30,342 nt of DNA from Clostridiales bacterium (lineage in GTDB: Bacteria > Bacillota > Clostridia > Oscillospirales > CAG-382): contig QAKH01000072.1 in the NCBI GenBank assembly GCA_003343885.1, forward strand, positions 1-30,342. Direction: 5' to 3'. Both the position numbers and the translations under genes were made by a program. The first letter of the stretch is position 1, and each line of letters opens with the position of its first letter. Positions 24,395-30,342 of the stretch are shown piece after piece. A model generated the notes under the pieces. The model was not told the DNA's origin. It did no database searches and saw only the letters and a program-made list of their open reading frames with translations.

Positions 24395-25294
24395 TCAGTC
24401 TAAAATATAAACCCAAATATTTCTTCTGCCGAACTGTATACATTCGTCATATGACATAAAGGCAAGATCAACGATATCGCCTTTTATTGCGCCGCCAGTA
24501 TCCCCCGCAACTCCGTAACCGTACTCAAACGTATCTGATGCAATGTACATTTCCGTGTGAAGCGGGATAACATCGGGATCGACAGCAACAATTCCTTTAG
24601 CCAAAGTAGCTCCGGTAGCTGTCGTCATTGTGGTAAGCCCGGGAACATAAGTGTAGGCAGTTGCCTCCATGTACTTCTTGTAGGAGTAAGTGTAAACAGT
24701 TCCGTCAGAAGCTGTTATCGTTCCGCCAACCCCATATTCAGCCGTTCCATTAACCGGCTGGGTAATTATTTCTTCAGCAATAATTTCTTTTTCTGTTACC
24801 ATGCCGTCAACCGTTTTTTCAATGTAGGATACTTTTTTTACACCATCGGTTCCCTCGGTCAAAACTTTCATTTCACCCTTTGGAATCGTATCCACCTCAA
24901 TCAAGTCGTATCCGTATGGTGCCGGTTCTTCAACAGTGTACTGCTTGTACTCAACAGTGGATATATCAATCATCATGTTGTCGTACAAAATCGTATCAGT
25001 AGCAACGCTAAGCTTGTCTATCTCTGTCAGCGTTATTCCGGCGTAAGAGAGAAATTCTGAACATTCAACCGGAAAATACGAGTACTCATACTCGGCTCCG
25101 TTTTTAACGAGCACCACATCAACAGGCCCGTCTGAAACTACTGGTTCAACGTTCATGGTGTTTTCTGCAGCCGTAACCGCACAATCTTCGGAAAAAGCAA
25201 AAGCCGGTATGGAAAATATCGCAAAAGCTGTCAAAACAAATAATGCGCAAATCACCAATTGACACACTTTTGTTAATTTTACATTCACAAACAT
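24395..25294 (-). CDS. Secreted G5- and 3D-domain cell-wall protein
   Basis: The product (299 residues) has a signal peptide (about 1-33, hydrophobic LVICALFVLTAFAIFSIPAFA), a DUF348-like region (about 57-115), a G5 domain (about 115-190) and a C-terminal 3D domain (about 205-298). The 3D domain has a double-psi beta-barrel fold with three conserved aspartates, here Asp239 (VAVDP), Asp265 (AGDTGG) and Asp276 (IVDLAF). This is the layout of YabE/YuiC-type proteins, related to resuscitation-promoting factors and MltA, which cleave or bind peptidoglycan outside the membrane. I chose the ATG at 25294 (AAAGGAG 8 bases upstream) rather than an ATG 23 codons upstream, which would disrupt the signal peptide and overlap the promoter. 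It has two candidate promoters. Confidence 0.93.
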   Translation of the reverse strand: MFVNVKLTKVCQLVICALFVLTAFAIFSIPAFAFSEDCAVTAAENTMNVEPVVSDGPVDVVLVKNGAEYEYSYFPVECSEFLSYAGITLTEIDKLSVATDTILYDNMMIDISTVEYKQYTVEEPAPYGYDLIEVDTIPKGEMKVLTEGTDGVKKVSYIEKTVDGMVTEKEIIAEEIITQPVNGTAEYGVGGTITASDGTVYTYSYKKYMEATAYTYVPGLTTMTTATGATLAKGIVAVDPDVIPLHTEMYIASDTFEYGYGVAGDTGGAIKGDIVDLAFMSYDECIQFGRRNIWVYILD

Positions 25295-25353
25295 ACTGTG
25301 CTCCTTTTTTTGAAATTGGCAAAATAGCAACAAGCTGATTTTTGCAATCGTGT

Positions 25354-25382
25354 ATATTAGCACACCTTATCCAAATTGTCAA
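25354..25382 (-). promoter_or_regulatory. Proximal promoter of the 3D-domain gene
   Basis: Perfect TTGACA and TAATAT are 17 bases apart on the minus strand, with a TG dinucleotide before the -10 (TGTGCTAATAT). The transcript would start about 50 bases before the ATG. Confidence 0.75.
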
Positions 25383-25448
25383 CCCTTTTTTTGTTTTTTT
25401 GAAGAAAAAACACGTTTTTTGTTAAAAAAATGTTGCTATTATTGCTAT

Positions 25449-25476
25449 ATTATATTATATTCCAGGTGAATGTAAA
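25449..25476 (-). promoter_or_regulatory. Distal candidate promoter of the 3D-domain gene
   Basis: TTTACA and a perfect TATAAT are 16 bases apart on the minus strand, 95 bases upstream of the proximal promoter and pointing the same way. The A+T-rich setting makes chance matches more likely, and the T runs in between could end its transcripts. Confidence 0.35.
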
Positions 25477-25615
25477 ATATTCCCAAAAAATAAATTTTGC
25501 AATAATAAAGTTAACATAAATTATTTGTTCACTTTCAGTTTACACTTTTTATTAAAGAATTTTCTAAGCTCTGAGTATATAAAATAAGACAAAAATGCAA
25601 AACCGAAAGTAACAT

Positions 25616-25906
25616 TTATACCCCTTTAATTCGGTGTAAAAACAATAAAACAAAAGTTATAAACAGCGATTGTAAAATGATAATAATCGGAAGACCTGCC
25701 ATAAATTTTATATGTTTAGTTTTGTGTCTTATAATCAGCATGCAAGTAAACATTGATACAGCTCCTCCAAGCGCAGCAACACATAAAAGCGACTTCTCGG
25801 ATAATCGTCTTTTTCCGCGAACAGCAAAAAATTTATCAGCAAGTGCCATTACTGCGGCGACAACTGAAATAGCGGCAAAATATAGAAATATAAATTTTAA
25901 ATCCAT
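25616..25906 (-). CDS. DUF1294 family small membrane protein
   Basis: This 96-residue protein has three hydrophobic segments (about 4-24, 40-60 and 68-90) and the DUF1294 signature: a DKFFAVRGKRRLSEKSLL segment between the first two, then GGAVSMFTCMLIIRHKTKHIKF with the conserved His-Lys-Thr. The family's role is unknown; it sometimes occurs fused to cold-shock domains, but not here. The ATG has AAGGAAG 7 bases upstream. It follows the DUF2284 gene after a terminator-like hairpin, so it is probably transcribed separately. Confidence 0.9.
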   Translation of the reverse strand: MDLKFIFLYFAAISVVAAVMALADKFFAVRGKRRLSEKSLLCVAALGGAVSMFTCMLIIRHKTKHIKFMAGLPIIIILQSLFITFVLLFLHRIKGV

Positions 25907-25990
25907 AGTTTTCTTCCTTATATATAATAGAAATTATTTAGGGTAAATAGCACCAAAATAACAGTATAATTTAGAGGTTAAAAAAGAACA

Positions 25991-26034
25991 GCGGCAATAC
26001 ATTCGGAAAAAAACAATTCCTATTGTAGTGCCGC
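25991..26034 (-). terminator. Terminator-like hairpin after the DUF2284 gene
   Basis: GCGGCA-A-TACA pairs with TGTA-G-TGCCGC, giving a 10-bp stem with one internal mismatch, located about 24 bases past the DUF2284 stop. On the minus strand it is followed by TGTTCTTTTTT, which fits an intrinsic terminator. Confidence 0.6.
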
Positions 26035-26057
26035 AAAGATAAAATATCAAAAAATAT

Positions 26058-26615
26058 TTACCAAAATAAAATAGAGAAATATGTTACGGTATTTTCACCG
26101 TTCATATAATGTATGCCGCAATCCTTTGCCAGCGTAGTTACCTCCATTCCGCACGCTTCCATAGAGCGCCTTGCTCTGTCAGGGTGGCGGCACGGAGCAT
26201 CCGGATAAGTACAAGCATCACCGCAGAGTGAGCAGCTACCTGCTCCTGCTAATTCGTGCGGCTCATCTATGTTTTCAGAAAGATAATCGAGAAATGCATC
26301 ATCAAGTTCTGAATGAGCTTTAGAGGCTGACGTCATCCCTTCGAAGTCAAACGAATCTTCAAGCTCGTGACAAGTAGTGTATACAAACGCATGACTGTAT
26401 TCCATATAATGATCTCTCAGTTTTTGCCAGTCTCCGGCGCCGGGAGGGCATGTCCAGCACTTACCGTATCTTCCGCACATATTAGATTCGCAAGCTTCTC
26501 TGACAGCGGCAGAAAATGTCAACTTCTGCCGCTCAATAAAGGCATACTCATGAATCTGACACAGCTGTTCAGGCTGGTTAGATAAATAACTCTGAATTTT
26601 ATTTAAAATACTCAT
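26058..26615 (-). CDS. DUF2284 cysteine-rich metal-binding protein
   Basis: The protein (about 185 residues) has the DUF2284 pattern: a first cysteine cluster CESNMCGRYGKCWTCPPGAG (about 42-61) and a second one, CSLCGDACTYPDAPCRHP, plus a late EACGMEVTTLAKDCG segment, which together look like metal- or iron-sulphur-cluster ligands. The function is unproven; members are common in anaerobes and often lie near corrinoid-dependent methyltransferase genes, as here beside RACo. I use the ATG at 26615, with GGAAGTG 6 bases upstream; the ATG five codons earlier lies inside that site. It follows the RACo gene in the same direction after about 95 bases. Confidence 0.9.
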   Translation of the reverse strand: MSILNKIQSYLSNQPEQLCQIHEYAFIERQKLTFSAAVREACESNMCGRYGKCWTCPPGAGDWQKLRDHYMEYSHAFVYTTCHELEDSFDFEGMTSASKAHSELDDAFLDYLSENIDEPHELAGAGSCSLCGDACTYPDAPCRHPDRARRSMEACGMEVTTLAKDCGIHYMNGENTVTYFSILFW

Positions 26616-26710
26616 ATGTATCACTTCCAAAAAAAGTATTATGAGATTATTACAGAATTTCTTACATTAATATATATGCATATACAACGTAAAAATTGAA
26701 TAAATATACG

Positions 26711-28258
26711 CTACTCCGGAAACATCATATTTTCGATAAATGAATCCGAAAAAACATGAGAAGAGTTTAACTCCAATGTTTTACACTGTGAAGCGTACTC
26801 AGAAGCCTTAGTTAAAAGCGCCGGATCAATTACACAGCGAACAGCTCCTGCCAAAGCAGTATTTCCGCAGACCTGTACCTTATCGATAAACTCCTCCGGT
26901 ATCATACCGATACGCGCAGCTTTTGCCGGATCCATGTAATATCCCATTCCACCAGCTATATAAATCTTAAAAATGTCATTTAAGGAAACATCCGCCTCGC
27001 AAGCTAACGCCTCAATTCCGGCTCGTATAGCGCTTTTTGCAAGCTGAAACTCACGTATATCCTTTTGAGTCAGTTCAACTTGCGTGTCTGCGGGCGTTAA
27101 AGAAGATACATCCAAGGCTTCAATTTCATGGACAGCCTCAAGACGGTAAGTGTCATCATCAAGACAACCTGTTTCGTCAAGTTCTCCCATGTCAAGCAAC
27201 AAAGCTATAAGATCTACAAGACCGCAGCCGCAAATGCCGCTCGGCGCTTTATCATTTATTGTTTTATAACAAATTGTATTCTCTTTTTGGTAAACTCTGC
27301 TTATCGCACCCGGTATACCGCCAGTTCCGCAAGAAATGTTTCCGCCTTCAAGAGCCGGACCGGCAGCAGCGGAAGCACAAACAAATTCTTTTCCGGACCA
27401 GAGAACCATTTCTCCGTTTGTTCCTATATCGACAAGAAGCGACGGTTTATTCGACAAATTCATCTGTGCGACAAGCATTCCGCTGACAATGTCTGCTCCG
27501 ATAAATGCGGACACGGAAGGAAGCAATACAACTTTTTTCGCACTTAAATCGATATCATCGCCGGAAAATTCACGCATATCAGTAAAAGAGGGCTTAAACG
27601 GATAGGCGCCCATACTTTCGGGAGAAACTCCGGAGAAAATATGCAGCATAGTCGTATTTCCGACAACAATCATTGTTTCAGCTGTCGTGCTTTTTCCTGA
27701 AAGCAAAGAATTTAAAAGTGATCTTACTGCTTTGAGAACACAGTCACGCATCTCATTCAAATATCCGCTTGCACACGCAGAAATCCGGCTTATCACGTCC
27801 GCTCCATAGCTATGCTGAGGATTAAGACATGTTTCAGAAGCAACAACCTTGCCGCTTTCAAGTTCAACTAAAGCCATTGCAAGCGTCGTAGTACCAATAT
27901 CAAGGGCGGCAGAATAATGTTTATTATTATCTGCGCCGCAGTTTTCAGTAGTAATCTTTTCACTTTCATGTTCAACCGAAAGACCTGTCGCTTCGTGCAG
28001 CGGAAGTTTTATGTGAGCTTCTCCGGCACCACACAAAACCTGGCATGATTTTACACAGCCATCACTGTCAGGCGTGGCAGGAGCTCTGTCAGCAACGTTC
28101 AAAAAAACGCCGTCGATAACCTTCACACGACATTTACCGCAAACGCCTCTGCCGCCGCACGGCAATAAAATCATATGACCGTTTTCCCTCAGCCACTCTG
28201 AAAGTACTTTACCTTGAGCGGAAGAATCTACACGGATAATTCTTTCATCGAAAGTCAT
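26711..28258 (-). CDS. RACo-type reductive activator of corrinoid proteins (2Fe-2S + ASKHA ATPase)
   Basis: This 515-residue protein uses ATP to return inactive Co(II) corrinoid proteins to Co(I) in methyl-transfer pathways. An N-terminal [2Fe-2S] ferredoxin domain (about 1-85) has Cys34, Cys40, Cys43 and Cys76 in the CX5CX2C...C pattern. The rest (about 110-500, DUF4445) is an actin-like ATPase with LDIGTTTLAMALVE as first phosphate-binding loop, VDIGTNGEMVLWSG as the second, and AAAGPALEGGNISCGTGGIPGA. All key elements are present and the length is near that of other short members. The start ATG has AGGTGA 5 bases upstream. No corrinoid protein, MtrH or MtvB-type gene is in the window, so its partner must be elsewhere or lost. 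Confidence 0.94.
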   Translation of the reverse strand: MTFDERIIRVDSSAQGKVLSEWLRENGHMILLPCGGRGVCGKCRVKVIDGVFLNVADRAPATPDSDGCVKSCQVLCGAGEAHIKLPLHEATGLSVEHESEKITTENCGADNNKHYSAALDIGTTTLAMALVELESGKVVASETCLNPQHSYGADVISRISACASGYLNEMRDCVLKAVRSLLNSLLSGKSTTAETMIVVGNTTMLHIFSGVSPESMGAYPFKPSFTDMREFSGDDIDLSAKKVVLLPSVSAFIGADIVSGMLVAQMNLSNKPSLLVDIGTNGEMVLWSGKEFVCASAAAGPALEGGNISCGTGGIPGAISRVYQKENTICYKTINDKAPSGICGCGLVDLIALLLDMGELDETGCLDDDTYRLEAVHEIEALDVSSLTPADTQVELTQKDIREFQLAKSAIRAGIEALACEADVSLNDIFKIYIAGGMGYYMDPAKAARIGMIPEEFIDKVQVCGNTALAGAVRCVIDPALLTKASEYASQCKTLELNSSHVFSDSFIENMMFPE

Positions 28259-28277
28259 TATTTCACCTGAATTAGAA

Positions 28278-28997
28278 TTATATTTTTATCTTTTTTATTT
28301 CATCTGCGTAATACTGAACAAGCTCAAATTTTGAGCCGGGCATGATACGGTGATCAGGACACGGAATAAAACCGCCTAATGCAGCAAGTCGGCGTACTCG
28401 TTCAATCTCAGCGTCAACCGCCGCCTTGTCCTTGCGAAACGCTGTTTTATCCATTCCCCCGACTCCGCGCATTTCTTTACCGAATTTTTTTCGTGCCGGT
28501 TCAAACTGGTCGCCCCATGTTCCTATCTCAATAGGAAACATTATGTTAACGCCGCTATTGAACCATGTGGGAAGAAGTTTTTCGGTAACGCCGTCACAGT
28601 CCAATGAAATAAGTTTAATGCCGTATTTATGACAAAGTTCGTTTCTGCGTTTATAGTGCTTTGCACAAAGTTCCTCGAACATTTCAGGTGAAAGGAGAGG
28701 ACCGTTATTAAAGCAAATATCCTCCCAGTAATGAGCAAAATCAAACTTTGCTCCCGTTTCCAAAACCTTTTGATGAGGCTCTATATTATTCAACACAACT
28801 ATATCTCCGCTTTTCACCGGATACCCCGTATTGTCAACGACATAAGTACCTTCACCGCCGTTAATTGCGGAAATTTCAAAGCAGTCATGCCAGTGCATTC
28901 TGCCAAGCATGTCGTAATTCGGTTCAAGAGTCATTTCCGTAACGTCCAGAGAAAAATCTGCCGGAAGTTCTATCTTTTCATAATGAATTGCCGGCAT
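28278..28997 (-). CDS. Chimera: AraC-type cupin joined to C-terminal half of a UroD-like methyltransferase
   Basis: This 239-residue frame has two unrelated parts. Residues 1 to about 80 are the cupin sensor of an AraC-type regulator: MHWHDCFEIS with His35 and His37, VKSGDIVVLNNIEPHQKV with His75. From about residue 83 it is the C-terminal half of a uroporphyrinogen-decarboxylase-like (MtaA/CmuA type) methyltransferase: HYWEDICFNNGPLLSPEMF, LISLDCDGVTEKLLPTWF, NIMFPIEIGTWGD and GGMDKTAF. The AraC DNA-binding domain and the N-terminal half of UroD, including its substrate-site strands, are missing. The join is near 28745-28760 and is in frame, with a proper start (GAGGG 9 bases upstream of the ATG). 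I read it as a deletion fusing two adjacent genes. It cannot have normal UroD activity; whether it is made or useful is unknown. A misassembly would look the same. Confidence 0.8.
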   Translation of the reverse strand: MPAIHYEKIELPADFSLDVTEMTLEPNYDMLGRMHWHDCFEISAINGGEGTYVVDNTGYPVKSGDIVVLNNIEPHQKVLETGAKFDFAHYWEDICFNNGPLLSPEMFEELCAKHYKRRNELCHKYGIKLISLDCDGVTEKLLPTWFNSGVNIMFPIEIGTWGDQFEPARKKFGKEMRGVGGMDKTAFRKDKAAVDAEIERVRRLAALGGFIPCPDHRIMPGSKFELVQYYADEIKKIKI

Positions 28998-29103
28998 ATG
29001 ATTATCCCTCGCTTTTCTTTTTTGTATTGTTTTCTTAACGTTTGCGTATGCCTATATTCACCTTATGATATATACTTTTAATTTTCTCATTTATTTTATC
29101 ATT

Positions 29104-29493
29104 TTATCTGTAAAGTTTCTCCAGATATTCCAACAAGTCGTCTGCCTGCTCCGGTGTTTGAGCGCCTAACGAAAAAGCTACAAGTTCCGGCTTGAGATGT
29201 TTTACATTTGCCTTTATTTCCTCCGCAGTCCAGTCAAAAATCCAAAGAGATTTTCCTGCAGATTGAATTTTTGTAAGCAAATCCATCCACTCAATAGATC
29301 TCGGCTGTCCTGCGCGCAGAATATCGTCATACTTTTCTTCCATGCAGGCACGAAAACTCTTAGCGCCTGACCATGAGTATTTGTGTGGCTTTTTAGGTGC
29401 AGTTACACATACATACGGTCTGTCAATCATTTCATGACGCCAAAAAGCCTCTGCGTATTTTCGGGTATGCTCAAGTTTTTCTTTAAAATTCAC
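29104..29493 (-). CDS. UroD-like methyltransferase with large internal deletion
   Basis: The frame, started at the GTG at 29493 (GAGCGAG 5 bases upstream; an open frame extends to 29607 without homology), encodes 129 residues. Residues 1 to about 59 match the N-terminus of a UroD-like protein (NFKEKLEHTRKYAEAFW, RPYVCVTAPKK, KSFRACMEEKYDDIL). Residues from about 60 match the C-terminus of the same family (GQPRSIEWMDLLTKIQSAGK, DWTAEEIKANVKHLKPE, ADDLLEYLEK). Related proteins have about 350-400 residues, so the central barrel of well over 200 residues is gone, cleanly and in frame, near 29310-29320. It belongs to a different UroD subgroup from the chimera downstream. It is almost certainly inactive as an enzyme. 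Confidence 0.78.
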   Translation of the reverse strand: MNFKEKLEHTRKYAEAFWRHEMIDRPYVCVTAPKKPHKYSWSGAKSFRACMEEKYDDILRAGQPRSIEWMDLLTKIQSAGKSLWIFDWTAEEIKANVKHLKPELVAFSLGAQTPEQADDLLEYLEKLYR

Positions 29494-29531
29494 TGATACT
29501 CGCTCTTTTCCTTTTGAATTTTTATAACTTA

Positions 29532-29561
29532 AGTGTACCAAATAATCTATTTTTATTGCAA
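29532..29561 (-). promoter_or_regulatory. Candidate promoter upstream of the deleted UroD-like gene
   Basis: TTGCAA and TACACT are 18 bases apart on the minus strand, with TGG before the -10. It lies about 40 bases before the GTG. The match is modest. Confidence 0.3.
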
Positions 29562-29615
29562 CTCTTACTTTATGCAAAATACACGGTATTTTAATATTCA
29601 GCAACAATTCATGTC

Positions 29616-30173
29616 TTATTTAAGAAAAAAATCCATGCTTTTTAATACATAAGATTTATTATTTTCTTTAGTATACAAATAAGTCACATGATCCTTGTAG
29701 GGAATATTAATAAAAACTCCCTCCGCATGACAAGAATCTGTGTTTTTAAGTTCTGACAAGCCTTTACCGGTGAATTTTACCATTGCTTCTTTTTTTACCC
29801 ATATATCTAAAAAAACTTGCTTTTTATCATCAGGATCGGCATTGTTGTATAGATTTTTTTCACCAACGGAAAAATATTTATTTACAATGCTATCACTATT
29901 TCTAAGAGTTCTGTCAAGGCGTTCAGCGTCTATCCCTAAGCAAGCGTCGGAAACAGCGACAAGAAGAAGAGTATTTGTATGAGTGACGCTGATTTCCGCT
30001 CCATTCGGATCAATATAAGGTTTTCCTGAATCTGTGCGCTTGAGCGTTATGGATGCAAAATCAATATTACTTTCGGTCATACAAAAATAATCTTTTAAAC
30101 ATTCATTCAGATACTCTTCTGTTTTTTTAAATCTTTCTTCAAACCTTTTTTCAAGAAAATATATTACTGTCAA
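29616..30173 (-). CDS. 4'-phosphopantetheinyl transferase, Sfp type
   Basis: The enzyme moves the 4'-phosphopantetheine arm from coenzyme A to a serine of acyl, peptidyl or aryl carrier proteins. The 185-residue protein has the family motifs GKPYI and ISVTHT (about 50-66), GIDAE (Asp82 and Glu84, magnesium ligands) and WVKKEAMVKFTGKGL (Glu129). It is shorter than Sfp itself (about 224) and may serve the fatty-acid carrier protein or a small secondary pathway; no carrier protein or synthetase is nearby. It starts at a TTG, supported by AGGTGA 7 bases upstream. It precedes the rearranged UroD-like gene by 122 bases. Confidence 0.92.
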   Translation of the reverse strand: MTVIYFLEKRFEERFKKTEEYLNECLKDYFCMTESNIDFASITLKRTDSGKPYIDPNGAEISVTHTNTLLLVAVSDACLGIDAERLDRTLRNSDSIVNKYFSVGEKNLYNNADPDDKKQVFLDIWVKKEAMVKFTGKGLSELKNTDSCHAEGVFINIPYKDHVTYLYTKENNKSYVLKSMDFFLK

Positions 30174-30204
30174 TGTCAGCTCACCTTATATCAGTTATAC
30201 TTTA

Positions 30205-30232
30205 ATGATAACATAATGAGAAAAAAAGTCAA
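30205..30232 (-). promoter_or_regulatory. Candidate promoter of the phosphopantetheinyl transferase gene
   Basis: TTGACT and TATCAT are 16 bases apart on the minus strand, about 32 bases before the TTG start. It sits between a tRNA terminator and the gene. Confidence 0.45.
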
Positions 30233-30251
30233 TGCAGTATATGCAAAAAAT

Positions 30252-30284
30252 AAAAAACACGCAGAAACAATCTGCGTGTTTTTT
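30252..30284 (-). terminator. Terminator of the tRNA-Glu transcript
   Basis: A 14-bp perfect inverted repeat (AAAAAACACGCAGA and its complement) with loop AACAA lies 6 bases past the tRNA CCA end and ends in six T residues. Confidence 0.9.
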
Positions 30285-30290
30285 GAAAAC

Positions 30291-30342
30291 TGGTGACCCG
30301 TACGGGAATCGAACCCATGTTACAGCCGTGAAAGGGCCGTGT
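30291..30342 (-). tRNA. tRNA-Glu (anticodon TTC), 3' part, cut by the window end
   Basis: Read on the minus strand, the visible part has the anticodon arm CGGCC-CTTTCAC-GGCTG with anticodon TTC, a T arm (ATGGG-TTCGATT-CCCGT), an acceptor 3' strand ACGGGTC and a genome-encoded CCA (30293-30291). This is tRNA-Glu by anticodon and by the CCTTTCACGG context. The 5' acceptor strand and D arm lie beyond position 30342. Confidence 0.93.

Larger units (their letters stand above)
25295..25615. other. Gene-free, very A+T-rich intergenic region
   Basis: This 321-base gap between the 3D-domain gene and the DUF1294 gene has no coding frame that I can support. It holds two promoters for the 3D-domain gene and, at 25383-25433, runs of T and A residues (T7, T7, A6, T6, A7) that may end transcription of the DUF1294 gene. 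Bases 25480-25615 show nothing further that I recognise. Confidence 0.6.

Noticed and set aside
29494..29607. Upstream extension of the deleted UroD-like gene to 29607
   Set aside because: The 38 extra residues show no similarity to UroD N-termini, and the GTG at 29493 precedes the conserved NFKEKLEH segment with a purine-rich site 5 bases upstream.
1..30342. CRISPR arrays, insertion sequences, prophage or integrase genes
   Set aside because: No regularly spaced repeats, transposase-like frames or flanking inverted repeats were found; the many inverted repeats are single hairpins at gene ends or in leaders.

Overview
The window reads as a chromosomal segment of a low- to medium-GC Gram-positive anaerobe of the Bacillota, most likely class Clostridia (Oscillospirales/Ruminococcaceae-like gut or rumen type). 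The evidence is strong AGGAGG-type ribosome binding sites, the rimP-nusA-ylxR-ylxQ-infB-rbfA cluster with a Firmicutes-type ylxR and L7Ae-like ylxQ, a secreted G5/3D-domain protein, a giant secreted protein with InlB-type and Big_2 repeats, and a corrinoid-activation (RACo) gene. The species cannot be named from sequence alone.

Layout, left to right. 193-6054: one gene for a ~1,930-residue exported multidomain protein with an SGNH-hydrolase core. 6141-8815: a sugar module, a cytoplasmic family 2 glycoside hydrolase and a divergent AraC-type regulator whose predicted promoters overlap in a 100-bp gap. 8830-12431: housekeeping genes on the minus strand, uppP (undecaprenyl-diphosphate phosphatase), tlyA (rRNA methyltransferase) and typA/bipA. 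12599-13928: a plus-strand island with azlCD (branched-chain amino acid exporter), in which azlC is frameshifted at an A8 run, followed by the orphaned C-terminus of a sulfatase gene. 14033-24353: a long minus-strand run of translation and envelope genes, read as rimP, nusA, ylxR, ylxQ, infB, rbfA, two membrane-anchored YycH/YycI-like proteins, then murA on its own promoter. Both rimP and murA have structured leaders between promoter and start codon.

24395-25906: a secreted G5/3D-domain cell-wall protein with two candidate promoters, and a small DUF1294 membrane protein. 26058-30232: a minus-strand group linked to one-carbon/corrinoid metabolism: a DUF2284 metal-binding protein, an intact RACo-type ferredoxin/ATPase activator of corrinoid proteins, and two rearranged uroporphyrinogen-decarboxylase-like (UroD) methyltransferase genes, followed by an Sfp-type phosphopantetheinyl transferase. 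One UroD-like gene is an AraC-type cupin joined in frame to the C-terminal half of a UroD-like protein; the other keeps only the two ends of a second UroD-like protein. The window ends inside a minus-strand tRNA-Glu(TTC).

The most notable features are the two in-frame rearranged UroD genes beside intact RACo and DUF2284 genes, with no corrinoid protein in view; the overlapping divergent promoters of the glycoside hydrolase/AraC pair; the YycH/YycI-like pair placed between rbfA and murA, away from any WalRK genes; and the leader hairpins of the rimP operon and murA. I see no CRISPR array, insertion sequence, prophage or plasmid gene.
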